From Heliocybe sulcata (lineage: Eukaryota > Basidiomycota > Agaricomycetes > Gloeophyllales > Gloeophyllaceae), in assembly GCA_004369045.1 (NCBI GenBank), contig ML213530.1, forward strand, positions 133,133 to 197,132: a DNA stretch of 64,000 bases, written 5' to 3'. How positions within the stretch are numbered: position 1 is the stretch's first letter; each line of letters begins with the position of its first letter. The position numbers and the translations under genes were made by a program. Positions 22,857 through 34,322 of this stretch are shown here, in pieces. Under the pieces are notes generated by a model that made no database searches, was not told the DNA's origin, and saw nothing but the letters and a program-made list of their open reading frames with translations.

Positions 22857-24902
22857 ATGACTGCCTATACAGCCCTTCTAGTGTTTGCAACGTGGGCAGC
22901 TGTGGTCCTAGCAAATTACAGTGTACAACCCACAAGAAAACGATTGCCTCCAGGACCAAAGGGGCATTTCCTCTTCGGAGTCCCATCCAGCGCTATCGGA
23001 AGTCAGCCTTGGAAAACGTATACCGACTGGTCAAAGGAATATGGTGCGTCTCCAAAAGGGAGTACGTACGCTGGAGCTAACGCTCGGATGCATCATAAGG
23101 TCCCCTGACTTACTTCCGAATGGCTCGCCGCCACTTCCTGGTCCTGTCCTCCCAACAGGCGGTATCAGATCTGCTGGAGAGACGAGCGGCGATATACTCG
23201 GAGCGACCTCACCGATATATGTGGGACGAGCTGATTGGCCGGGGGAACTCGGTCTTCAATATCTCCAGCCACAGCGAGCGTTTCCGCAAATACAGGCGCC
23301 TAATGGGTGCAGGCTTGAACTCGAAAGCCATCTTGAACTACACCAGATTTTTCGAGCAGGAGATACGAATTCTCCTCCAGTCTCTTCATCGCAATCCTGA
23401 CGCGTTCGCCAAACATCTAAAGAGGTGGGCCATCCTTATTGCTTTCACCAATCGCATAGATCATATAATTGCGTCAGGTTCACCGCAGGGACCATAATGC
23501 AAATTACTTACGGTTACCAGGTCACTGGGGAGGACGATCCCTTCATAGAGATTGTCGAGACTAACAACCTCCTGAGCGCCGAGGCCACGAAACCGGGCAG
23601 GTTCCTCGTTGACTCGTTCCCGGTCCGTAAGTAGTTCCTCACAAACCATCAATCCTCGTCCGGGTCTGAGAAAACGTACTCTAGTCCGTTTCATACCCTC
23701 TTGGCTCCCAGGGGCCCACTTCCAGCGTGAGCTGGAGCGGTATCGGCAGCTCCTAAATAGGGAGAATGAGGTACCCTGGCGATGGGTGAAAAAGCAGATG
23801 GTTAGTGCGAAAAATTCTCACTTCAGTCCAAGCTCAATGACGCACCCCAGGACGAAGAAACGCACGAAGAATCATACATGTCACGGCTGTTGTCCAGCTG
23901 TCCAGAGCTGACTGCGGAAGATGAGGACTGCATAAGATGGACGTCAGCAGGTCTGTACACAGGCGGTGCCGATACAGTTAGTGCAGGCGATGCATTCTGC
24001 ACTCAGAGGGGCTAATACGAGAACCGCAGACAGTCTCGTCGATGCAGACCTTCTTCATGGCAATGGCCTTATACCCAGATATCCAAACTAGGGCGCATGA
24101 GGAGGTGATTTCCGTGATTGGCCGGGGTCCTGGGGAAGACTGCATAAGCCGGCTGCCCAGTCCTAGAGATCGAGCTCGGTTGCCCTACGTCGAAGCCTTG
24201 ATCAAGGAGGTCCTGCGATGGGGTAATACGGCTCCTGTAGGTGCGAGAAATGTCGGCAGCCATAGGAACTCTGTTAGTCATGCCCAATTCGTCAGGACTT
24301 CCGCATTCCTTGGTGCAAGACGACGAGTATATGGGTTACTACATCCCTAAGGGCACTACAGTCATAGCGAATATCTGGTTAGCATAACTCCTTCGTGTTC
24401 ATCTGTTCGTGAGATGTTCACCTTCTATATCGGAAATTCAGGGCGCTTCTGCAGGACCCTGAAACTTACCCGAACCCGGAAATCTTCGATCCTACAAGAT
24501 TCCTGCCATCCAACCAGCAAGTAATCCAATCGGATCCAAGGGACTTCGTCTTCGGTTTCGGACGGAGGTCATGCCCCGGTACTGTGCAAGACCCTTCACG
24601 GCTTATACTAGCCGATGACTTACACTTCTTTACGCAGGCCAGCAATTCGCAGAATACTCCTTGTTCCTTCAGATTGCGACGATCCTAGGAACCTACCGCA
24701 TCTCTGCTTACGTTGATAAGGAAGGCCGGGAGGTCCTTCCTGAACGCGAATTTGTGAACGGAATCGTGGCGTACGTGCATGATCCTTCATATGGATGCAA
24801 TTTGCCGCATGCTAACTCTGTTGTAGCCATCCTGTCCCATTCCAGTGTAGCATAGCACCGAGATCAGAGTCGGCACTGGTAGTCCTGTACACAGACTCAT
24901 AG
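22857..24902 (+). CDS. Cytochrome P450 monooxygenase
   Basis: A membrane-anchored haem-thiolate monooxygenase. The start MTAYTALLVFATWAAVVLAN is the ER anchor, followed by the proline-rich hinge RLPPGPKG. Exons then give YFRMARRHFLVLSSQQAVSD and RFRKYRRLMG (helix C), the I-helix motif (GGADTT near 23970), the E-x-x-R of KEVLRWG near 24215, DEYMGYYIPKGTTVIANIW, DPTRFLP, and the haem-binding FGFGRRSCPG near 24555 with the cysteine ligand. It ends LVVLYTDS. All introns can be closed in frame, including one at 24242-24296 that uses GTGCGA. Length of about 510 aa is usual. It resembles expanded Agaricomycete P450 clans; the exact CYP family needs a search. Confidence 0.9.
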
Positions 24903-25131
24903 TCAGACATAAAGAAACTTTTGTTTGAATATCCCTGGAGTGCCATGGACTGTCCTGCTTGCGCAGGCGCTGAAGGGTATCCACGCGTGGACATCTCATA
25001 CCAATCGTACACTGTAGCTTACATGTCCATAACGATACAAACTGGATAATCGGGCATGTATGAGCTCATGAATCAGGTAGATCATGCATTGGTACTCACC
25101 TGGGGCGTTCCAATTTCATCTTCTACTAGGT

Positions 25132-25761
25132 CTAAAACTCATCCCTCTTTCTTCTTGTTGAAGGAGCCGCTACCACTTGGACGGCCGTTACGCCTGGCCT
25201 TGCTTGGAGCCTCTGGACTATCTCGCTCCCCCAGGTCTCCCATTGCTCCTTTGGCACACCAACAAGATGCACATCCTTGAGCTCGCCGACGTTCCCGAGG
25301 TAATCCAATGCCACCGCAGCTTCCGCGTTGACGTTCAGAGAACTGGGCAGCGAGGAAGGGGAGATGGAGGATGCTAGAGTCACAGTAAGATATGTCGTGG
25401 CGTCATGGTTCAGATTCTGGGGCTCAGGCATCGTCGCAGTATTGCACAGAGAGGTAGACGCGCTCGGAAGTGCTATGTCGGTGTTTGTAGTGCGAAACCT
25501 ATATCGGTCAACGGACATTACCCCGACAGGTATCTGTTTTTGGCATCCTACTCCAGGCTCCAGTTCATTAGGCGCGACTAGTACTGCCTCTCGTTGTAAC
25601 AGCAGCCACTCGGAGATGCCTTCGACATGGAAGCAGAGGATGTGGTACAAGGGCAGACGCTGGCCGAGGGCGACGAACAAACTTCGTGGCGTCGGCGTCG
25701 TTGCCAAGAGCTGCACTAGTCTCCCGCTGAACATTGGGGCATTTGGATACCTTGCGGACAT
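25132..25761 (-). CDS. Uncharacterised single-exon protein
   Basis: A continuous minus-strand frame of 209 codons starting MSARYPNAPMFSGRLVQ. An internal Met (MFSGRLVQLLATTP) at about 25734 is an alternative start. The C-terminal half has a mixed hydrophobic pattern (YLTVTLASSISP, VALDYLGNVGELKDVHLVGV) ending in a basic tail STRRKRDEF. I know no family match. It converges on the P450 and is head-to-head with the IPMK gene, with only 29 bp between the two ATGs, so either the starts are shorter than shown or the leaders overlap. Confidence 0.55.
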   Translation of the reverse strand: MSARYPNAPMFSGRLVQLLATTPTPRSLFVALGQRLPLYHILCFHVEGISEWLLLQREAVLVAPNELEPGVGCQKQIPVGVMSVDRYRFRTTNTDIALPSASTSLCNTATMPEPQNLNHDATTYLTVTLASSISPSSLPSSLNVNAEAAVALDYLGNVGELKDVHLVGVPKEQWETWGSEIVQRLQARPGVTAVQVVAAPSTRRKRDEF

Positions 25762-25790
25762 AAGCTAAAACAACTCTCCACTCGTCTGTC

Positions 25791-27135
25791 ATGTCGCTGG
25801 ATCCTCTGGACAATCTGTCCGAAATTGCTGAGAGTTCGAGGGCACACACGCCGTTATCAAACCAAGTCGGAGGCCACCCTGGCGTGCTCACAGTGGCCGA
25901 TGACAGCCTCATCATCAAGCCGACGCTACCGGGCGAGCTTCACTTCTACCAGGATGTCCTCCCTACAACGGAATTTGACAAGCTACGAGACTGGATACCC
26001 AAGTTTGTCGGGACGTTGACCCGCTCTGGCGAGACCAATGAAGCCGGAGACTTGGTCGTGAAGCCTGAGGCTCCGTCTGACGAGAAAGAGGTGTGTGGCA
26101 TAAACAGGTCGTGCTGGTTCAGTCTGAGTTTATCATTATCTGCAGTGGATTGTACTAGAGAACGTCTCAGGAAATTTCACCAAGCCCAGCATTGTGGACC
26201 TCAAGCTCGGCACCATCCTGTATGACGATTCGGCTTCACCGGATAAGAAGGAGCGTATGATAAAGTCAGCAGCAGCGACGACGTCCCTTACAACCGGCGT
26301 CAGAGTGACTGGATTCCAGGTAAGTACCAATTCTTCGAGCTCTCACGGGATGCACCACGACAATTCTTGGACGCACCTGCAGGTATTCGACAGCGCCACC
26401 TTTGGGATGATAAAGACAGAGAAAGCCTACGGGAAGTCCATTAAACCGGAAGACCTCCCTGACGCTTTCCGACGAATATTCCCCGTCATGTCCTCCCCTT
26501 GTGCTACGGAGCCATCACCAGACGCCACCCCGGATCCTGGTCTGCCCGCGCCGACACTTCTCCGCATTCTTCTCTCTCTCAGGACAGATGTCACGCAGAT
26601 TCGTGCAGCCGTCGAGTCCGTTGAGATGCGTATGGTTGGAGGAAGCTTGCTGATCGTCTATGAGGGACACCCACGAATCGCCGAAACGATCTGGGAAGTC
26701 ACTGGGGGCGAGCCGGGTGAAGGAGAACGTGAGAGAGAGGAGCGAATTGCGGTAGAGGAGGGAGAAGAACTCGACGAGGGCCTGTCTGAGGAGGAGGAAT
26801 CTGAGGGCTCCGAGGAAGGAGATGGGGATACGTCTGTTGATACGAGCATGACGACGACGACGCACGGCAGTGTCTCTGTCTCCGGCTCTCAATCTCAGTC
26901 ATCCGAGGCGAGTCAATCGAGTTCGAACCTGTCGTCGTCGCTGTCCTCGCTCTCGTCGGGCGCACCCTCCGCTCCGTATGTGGCGCGCCTGATTGACTTC
27001 GCACACACCAAGCTAACACCTGGCATGGGACCTGACGAGGGTGTACTGATTGGATTGGATACTGTCCTCAAATTGCTCGAGGGTAGGATTGAAGAGGTCA
27101 AGAAATTGATTCCAGATAATTCGGAGAGTGCTTAA
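25791..27135 (+). CDS. Inositol polyphosphate multikinase (IPMK/ARG82 type)
   Basis: An inositol polyphosphate kinase that phosphorylates InsP3 and InsP4, with a nuclear role in yeast. The diagnostic P-x-x-x-D-x-K-x-G appears as PSIVDLKLGTILYD near 26188-26228, and the late IDF-type metal and catalytic segment is LIDFAHT near 26990. Exon 1 holds the N-terminal lobe with HFYQDVLPTTEFDKLRDW. Exon 2 follows an intron at 26090-26146 and exon 3 follows one at 26320-26383; the ends QV/FDSATFGMIK fit. Between the lobes is an acidic, serine-rich insertion (26700-26970) that is probably disordered and may carry phosphorylation sites. The frame is clean to the stop at 27135. Confidence 0.88.
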
Positions 27136-27330
27136 ACAAATCTTGTATGCACTATCGTTATCTTGTAGAAGTCAGACTATCTGTATCTCCTTGGATTATT
27201 AGCAGCAATTCCGCATGTTTTACGAGGTCTCCTTGCTTTTGTGTTCGTCTCGTGCTACTGTACTGCGTGCCTTGACCTTCGACACGTCCGGGTGGCTGTG
27301 CCTCCATTTTCAAATCACTGAATCGGGAAC

Positions 27331-27572
27331 TCAACGCCAGCACGACTCGGCACCAATCGGCTTGCGCTCACGCCTCAGCGTCGCAGATTCTCCGCCATCG
27401 AGCATCCATGCGCCGGCAGTCATACGAATGCCCAGATGTCGAAAGAATGGTCTAGTACAGTCCGTGAGTGGAGTCACGGTGCAGCGCAGAGTTTCGGCGA
27501 AGGATACCGCATATTTCTCGAACTTTCCATGAAGCTCGAGATTAGCGGCGCCGTGCTCGACGGGTATAAAAG
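27331..27572 (+). promoter_or_regulatory. HSP20 copy 2 promoter: CCAAT block, heat-shock element, TATA
   Basis: A conserved block at 27331-27362 with CGGCACCAATCGGCT matches the block upstream of HSP20 copy 1. Alternating TTC/GAA units (TTCTCGAACTTTC) at 27515-27527, with a further GAA at 27531, form a heat-shock element. TATAAAAG starts at 27565, about 90 bp before the ATG. Confidence 0.75.
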
Positions 27573-27656
27573 ACCTCCTGTATCATGTCCAAGGTCTTCA
27601 CCAGAAATCAGAAACACTCAAAGCGAGTACTACAACATCTCACAAACCCAAGCGCT

Positions 27657-28240
27657 ATGTCTCTCACCAACTTCTATGATCCATTCTTCTCCCTCTCTGA
27701 CTTCGACCGCCTCTTCGATGAAGCGTTCTCCGCTCGAGCCGGAAACTCTGTAAATCAGCAAGTTGCTCGTCAGGATGGTGGTGCCAGTCGTTCACTGAGA
27801 CCTAGGTACGTATCATCCGTAGACTCTACGGTATCAGAACCGATGCTGACTACTCCTCGCAGGATGGACGTTCACGAAGACGCCCAGAAGAACGTCGTGA
27901 CCGCCACATTTGAGCTCCCAGGTCTCCGAAAAGAAGACGTGGCCATCGATGTTCACAATAACCAGCTCACGGTTTCCGGCGAGACCAAGCAGGATGAGAG
28001 CCGTGAAGAGAACGGCTATGCCGTCCGCGAGAGGCGCTTCGGCAAATTCTCGAGGACACTTCCTCTTCCACAGGGTGTAAAGGTTAGTAGAAGACTTTGC
28101 ATCAAATTATTTGAGCAGTGGACTGACTGGTTCTTTTCTAGCCTGAGGAAATCAAAGCTGGGCTTGAGAACGGTATCTTGACCGTTACATTCCCCAAGAC
28201 AGGAGCTGAAGCTGCTCCCAAGAAGATCAATATTTCATGA
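27657..28240 (+). CDS. HSP20 small heat-shock protein, copy 2 (intact)
   Basis: An ATP-independent chaperone of the alpha-crystallin family. Exon 1 is MSLTNFYDPFFSLSDFDRLF...SLRPR; exon 2 holds the alpha-crystallin domain from MDVHEDAQKNVVTATFELPG to RTLPLPQGVK; exon 3 gives EEIKAGLENGILTVTFPK and ends KKINIS. Intron positions are the same as in copy 1. It faces away from copy 1, with AlkB, P450, the unknown gene and IPMK between them. The protein is about 155 aa and unbroken. The heat-shock promoter elements suggest strong heat induction. Confidence 0.93.
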
Positions 28241-28765
28241 ACCTAGCACACCTGGCGACACATTCACGAAGAGATCTGGAGGATTTGTTGCATTCTTTGA
28301 ACAATAACACCGCATACTTTTGCATTAATATCCTATTGTAGCCTTAGCCATACCCGCACAATATCAGTCCATTTCTGTGAGCATTATATTCTCAGTCGAT
28401 CCTCAGCCTAGCGTCGACGACCTCCGCCAACGAACTGTCAGCGTCAGGGGTTGTTCAGCGTCAATTTAGCGCTGCATCTATCTGCGCAGGCTACATATAG
28501 TGGCATGCCCGCGGCTAAGAGAAGCCTACCTACCCCTGGTTTGTGATCAGGTGAACGTAGCTTACGAACGTCTCCCTCGTCATTTCAGATGCCAACGCAT
28601 CTGACCAGCCATCCCTCTCATCGCAGACACCTTAAGGAGGCCGTGTACACGGTGTTATTACGCATTATCCGATCTTCTGAGTACATTTAATAGATACAAT
28701 CCAAATTTTGCCTTGTAAGATACTTGATACAAATTGTCATCCAGAAATGAGGGAAGTGGATACTC
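28241..28765. other. Intergenic stretch between HSP20 copy 2 and SCAP
   Basis: The two genes converge here. On the minus strand a segment near 28550-28625 (SDALASEMTRETFVSYVHLI) can be spliced by a GTAGGT donor to a last exon FVGGGRRR at about 28400-28425, but no beginning is visible. It may be a leftover of a lost gene or part of the SCAP 3' untranslated region. Confidence 0.3.
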
Positions 28766-31700
28766 TTAGGAACTCGCAGAGACAAAGGTGAACATGCCAA
28801 CTGTATTTCCAAATCCTGCTATGCAGAATGTCCGGCCTCCTGCGACGGCTGATACCCGTGTGAACGGCAAGCTGGGCACTTGCTGAAGAGCCGACTCTCC
28901 CGAATGACTTCTCATCTGGACTTCCTGGTTACGCTCGAGGACAGACAAAGAAGAAACTCTTAGGTGGGACGACGGCGGCTCATACTTCCACACCTCCCAT
29001 CTATCCATAGTGGCAGGAGACAGACCAGAGAGCGTTCTGCGACGAGTTCGCTCTTGATGCCTGCCTTTTGTCTTTGCAGTTGACCGAGGCTTGCGGCGGA
29101 CTCCGACGATATTGCCATCTACAACATCCCAATCACCTCTTTCGCACGTCGTATCACTTGTCCTCGTAACAAGGGCGTCCTGCCAGTACATTGACTTCTG
29201 GTAGTCGGAGACTCCAAGCCCGCCAGGAGACTCCGCAGGTCCGATATGGTGCGCAGGACCTTTCTCGTTACCGTCTAGGGGGACGGCAAGAGCGTCGGGC
29301 ACTCGCCGGAGAAGCTCTTTCTCAGAGGTTCTCCGTGAATGGTGACCATGCCCAGAGACAGGGAAGGGAGCCGTTGATGACGACAATGTATCATCGCCCG
29401 TCAACGGCGTCCGCGGACGCAACACGCTTGGTAAAGCAAGACCAATAGCAGCGGTTTGGCTGCTGCTCCGAGATCTCCGTCCCAAGACGGTATGTCGGGA
29501 AGAAGTTTGAGGACCAGGTGTACGAGGACACGAACACCTCCGTCCCTCCACTACTGATGCGTATACCCGGTGGAAAACAACAACATGGCCAACTGAAACG
29601 GAAAGGGAGAAGTTCTCGGGTGGTAGCTCTCCACAAAGAGGACAAGTCTTGCGCGGAACCGCAGACAGGCGGATCTTGTTTATATCCCCGTAAACGTCGT
29701 CCAGGATGCATATACATTCACCGCACGATGCATCCCATATGGAGAGCGCTCCGGCTTGCGTGCCCGCGGCCAACAAAAGCCTTCGTTGACCATCAAGGTC
29801 GAGATAGAAAGCGTGCACCTGAACCACGTTATCTAACGGATTTCCTGCAGAAAGGGAAGATAATAGACTTGATAGAGGGCTCGAAGATGATACCCCATGA
29901 ATCTCAAGGGACCCGTCTTCGAGACAGAGACAAACCACCGCAGTGTCAGGTGGAGACACAGGCACGAATATGCACTTCGAGACTGTGGCATGGCCAGAGG
30001 AGGGTGTGATCCGCGTTGAACGAGGCTCTATACCTGCAGCCCATACCCATTTCGTAGCAGTCCCGTTCTTGTGAATTGCCAACAAACAGAGAGGCAGGTG
30101 TCCATTCTTCAGCACTGCATCCTGGCGGCCTTGATTTGTCAAGAAGTGAAGATCTGTGACCGTAGAAGACGGGCAATCTGCCACCGAAGGACCCAAAGAT
30201 GTTGGCACCCCTTTCCGTATCGACCAGACCGTCACCACGCCGTCCCCGGTCCCGGCAGCCAGGTACTCCCCGTGTTCCTCTATAGCTAGCGCCGTTACAC
30301 AATGCGCCGCCGCCGACGAGCAAGCCCCGCGCATCAGCACGTCTGTGGCGTCAATGAGCACAGGACTCTCCTTGTCCGGGTGCCACAACGCGATGCTATT
30401 GTCCAAGCCCACCGACGCCACGACCCTCCCATCCTTGCTCGCAGCAATAAGTTCAATGTCGGACGAGAACGCGCGAGGCAGCGTAGCAAGCAATGCATCC
30501 ACCTCCGCGGGAGCGTCCTCTGGTGCCTCTTCTATTTCGGGGCCCTTGCGGTTGCGCTGCGCTTCGAGCAGCTCTGCGTCCTTGAGCAGATACAACAACA
30601 CTCCGTACAACACGCCAGTAGTCGCCGTGATTGGACCCAGGACGATTTTGAGCATCCAGGTTATAGGTCGCAAAGTCCTGCTCGACATGCGTCCGCGATG
30701 CGACTTCGCTTCAGCAGACTGGTACGGGGATCCCTCAGGTGTAAGTACGACAATTGTGGGCGACTCGATGCGCAGATGGACTAGAGGATCACCAGCAGGG
30801 TTCAGGACATTCCAGATATTCCATGCAGGCGACTGGGTGTCCATCTTGGGTATCGCGGGTTTCACCCTATTGTATATATGTGGGAACTGAAGCGCTGGCT
30901 CTTCCCTGTTAGCCGCGGGATATGTCGCGTAGTACAAAGTCGCTGTGACCGCTAGGAGCTAACCCATCCTTCAGTATCCTATAAGATGACGCGTCACATA
31001 GAGAACGGACCAAGACGAGACTAAGATTCTTCGTCGCTCGACCGCGCAGAATATTATTCGCGGCAAGCACCCTCTTTCGCCACCGTGTTGTTGCGTGCAT
31101 CACCGGCCTTGCAGAGGGTATAGCTTCCGATGGAGCAAGGCCAGATCCTTGGCGAAGAAGTTCATCCAGCTTTACCACATAGTCAGGCGCAGTACCACCT
31201 AGGAGCCTAAACCGGACGTACCTCAAGACGCTGGATATCGATCGAGAGTACGGTAAGAAAGAACGTATGCACCAGGAACCAGTGCGCGACCAGGACCACG
31301 ACCGCGAACGCGCAGAATTGTCGGATGACACCGTGCGCAAAGAATGCGATGACGCCGAGGATGGCATTGTAAGTGATGCTTTTCAGAGTATTCGACGTGC
31401 CGGCTTTGCTCAACGCTTCCGCGATACGCTCCTTGACGGGGAGAGCAATCGACGTCTTGGCGACAGCGTCGACCTGACAAAATGTTAAGAGCACAAATTC
31501 TCCACATAGATCGGAGGTTCTTACCAGACTAAACATATTCTCAGTGCCGATAAACAGTATCACGACAGGCAGCACGGCCCACGGCACCATCGTCACTTTG
31601 AAGCCCACGATAGCACAGACGGACAGACTTGTGATAGTGCTGACGAGCATTTCCACAACACCTGTGAAGGCCAGACCTATCACCGAATGCACCGCGTCCA

Positions 31701-32734
31701 CGCGCCTAATAGATCTTGCAAACCAGATAAGGTACACCAGGTAGGCGGAATACAGGAATATTGAAACAACGTTAGTACGCTGTTTAGACGTGTTCTCGTC
31801 GTGCTAGAATCAAATTATGATTAAGGCGAATGGGGCAACGATAATGGGCTTACTTCCAGCGCAATGAGCGTCGGACCCTGGAACTCGGGGACAACTTCTG
31901 CGTTGCCATCGCCAATACCCTGAATAACAGCTTGTATGAAATCCGCGTGGCCCGACATATCGGTGCAGTCTGTTTCCGGGAAGAAATATGTAAGAACCAA
32001 GGCGGCGACATATTCTATTTCTGTGGCGGTGAATTCATCCAGTTCACGTCCAGCGAGGACCATCAGAGGCATTACAGGCATCCCTGATACACTTGTGTTT
32101 CCGGCGAGATTGAGAGTCTGCCGGATGTCGGGGTCTGAGCGCATGAGGTCCTCATCGTAGTCCCAGAATGCTGAGGGGCTAATAACCAGACAAGTACCAT
32201 CCGTTTTCTTGAGACAAGCAAGCCCCTGAGCAGGAAGGAGGCCGTTTAAGCGCTTTTCGAGACCTAGACTTGAGAGAAGGACATGAGTCTCCAGAGCACC
32301 AGTTTCGTCCGGGCTGTGAACGAGGACCCGTTCGACTCGCAGAGTGCGCTCGCTTCCGCAGCGAGCCCGAACAACAGAATCTTCTATGACATTGAGCGAG
32401 CTGATATCCGACCACAGGTTACGGATGTCGCCGTACGTATGGTATCCAGAGGACTCAACAGAACGGAACGAGTCGAGCAAGCGGGACGAGATGTGGGCGA
32501 TGAACTGGGGCTGCGAGGACGAGTAGATTGCTAGGGCCGGGTAGAATAGGGATGTAATGACAACACAAGAAATAAGGATGACACGGATCTGGTGGGTCGC
32601 ACAATGTCTGCATGCACTCTCCTCAGACAGAGAGATCCGCAGCATGCAAGAAAGACTCACATTCCAAACCGGTGGAAAAACTTGTGGCCTAGCTGGCGGG
32701 CCCTTTGCAGTATCGGGTACCCAAATGTGGACAT
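28766..32734 (-). CDS. SREBP cleavage-activating protein homologue (SCAP)
   Basis: The sterol-sensing escort that carries SREBP from ER to Golgi for cleavage. From MSTFGYPILQRARQLGHKFF (32734) exon 1 joins to a membrane segment (VILISCVVITSLFYPALAIY). A large luminal loop follows, then the sterol-sensing domain at 31.2-31.8 kb (YLIWFARSIRRVDAVHSVIG, WAVLPVVILFIGTENMF, and further helices). Next come cytoplasmic WD repeats within the long last exon (30937-28766: VGLDNSIALWHPD, GDGVVTVWSIRK, ALSIWDASCGECIC), ending GFGNTVGMFTFVSASS. The layout of membrane half plus WD half fits SCAP. In this model it shares a bidirectional promoter with the PDX1-like gene. Exon boundaries at 30.9-31.2 kb are approximate. 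Confidence 0.85.
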
Positions 32735-33098
32735 CGATACAGTATGCTCCTCTTGATTAATGCCACCAGAGTGTCCGAGCGTCTATGACGGAGGTATTGA
32801 ATTGATATTCGAAGTTGTAGTTCCAGGTCGGTCCAGGATAATTACTCGCAATTTTCGTGAAAAGAATGAAGACCCAGAGTCATAGCAGACAGCAGCAAAG
32901 TTAGGCCAGCAACATTCAAACCAGCAGGAAACGAGCAAGCGAGGGACTCGTGGAGGACGTCCGACGCACAGTACCGCCGGCAAGTATGCTCTCGAAAAGG
33001 GGCTATTAATTCGCGTGGCACGTACCCACGTTCCGCTCCGTTTCTTACCTCCGTGCTAAAATCTGTGGTCAGCGGCGGCTCTGACAGTCTTGTCTACG
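32735..33098. promoter_or_regulatory. Shared divergent promoter of SCAP and PDX1
   Basis: The 364-bp gap separates two divergent start codons and contains no gene of its own. I see no clear TATA box. Confidence 0.4.
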
Positions 33099-34322
33099 AT
33101 GTCTTTCGGTGTCCGGTGCACGTCGTCGATGCGGCAGGTGGCGAGTCAAATGGCCAGTCGAAGAGGTATGCGTGTCTTACAGACAGACCGTGCGTAACAG
33201 GTGTGAGCGTATTCTGAAAGTCGTGAATGTGGTCAGGGCTGCACTCGACGTCCGCAAGACTGGCGATCACCAACTTCCAGATGCCAGCCATGTCGCCGAC
33301 GATGACAGAGGGTGGGATTGCGAGCTGGAAGGTCAAGGAGGGCGACTCTTTCTCTGCCGGAGATGTGCTACTCGAGATAGTAAGTCACGCATGCTGCCCC
33401 GCGTCAGGAATGGTATTTACGAGTATGTGTAGGAAACGGACAAGGCTACGATTGACGTGGAAGCTCAAGAAGATGGCATTCTTGGCAAGATTCTGGTGAG
33501 GTTGTGCCTCTCGCTCTGCGGTCGCCGCTCACCGTTTACGCCTCGCAGGCGTCGGATGGCACCAAAAACGTCCCAGTGGGAAAAGTAATTGCTCTCCTCG
33601 CCGAAGAAGGGGACGACATCTCGAACATTGAAGCACCAAGGGAATCCTCATCAGCTCCGTCCCCGGCACCCTCCATGCCTGCTGAGCGGCAACCCTCGGC
33701 AGCCGAGGCGAAATCCCCTGGTCCCTCGGGCCCGGCACCTTCAAAACCTCACAAACACATTGAGCACTCGCGCCCGCTGTTCCCCTCTGTTCTGAGACTA
33801 CTGCAAGAGAACGACGTCCCCGATGTCAGCAAGATCAAGGGCACAGGCATCCGGGGCATGCTGACTAAGGGCGATGTTCTTGCGTTCCTCGGCAAGGCGT
33901 CCAGCCCCACTGGAACGTTCAAGGAGCCGGAGAAGAAGCCAGATCCGCTTGCGAAGAAGCCGCAAGTCAAGATTGAGGTCCGTACTTCCATCGTCTGCTT
34001 AACGTGAGCGATAAAAGTCTGACAGTCTATCTTGTCTAGCCTCTTGACGGCCCAGCGCTGCGCAGACTCATTGTCTCTAATATGCTCCAGGCCTCCGTCA
34101 AAGCCCGCATCCCCGCAGGTAAGAGCCTCCTCGCCGAACTCTTACTTTGCCACAAATCTGATTTCCTTGATCATTTATCCCTCAGGATCTACAACACCAT
34201 ATGACTTTGACTCGGTCATCTCAGATTACCTTCCCGCTACCTCATCAGCCGTGAAGATCCCTATTCCTCCTCCGGTCAAGCCTAAAGACGCGACTGCACA
34301 GTACTTTGATGGATTAATTTAG
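33099..34322 (+). CDS. Pyruvate dehydrogenase complex protein X (E3-binding protein, PDX1)
   Basis: Binds dihydrolipoyl dehydrogenase into the mitochondrial pyruvate dehydrogenase complex. Exon 1 ([20 protein letters not shown]) is a basic, serine-rich mitochondrial presequence joined to [10 protein letters not shown]. The lipoyl domain follows: [20 protein letters not shown] and E-T-D-K-A-T-I-D-V with the lipoylated lysine. Then come a proline/alanine linker (33640-33740) and the subunit-binding domain [25 protein letters not shown] (33770-33850). The acyltransferase domain with its H-x-x-x-D-G is absent; instead there is a short tail ([26 protein letters not shown]) ending FDGLI. That absence separates it from E2 and fits fungal protein X. 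Confidence 0.9.

Noticed and set aside
28400-28660. Possible minus-strand exons ending FVGGGRRR
   Set aside because: Only the end of a gene can be seen; it lies in the presumed SCAP 3' untranslated region and no start or family was found.
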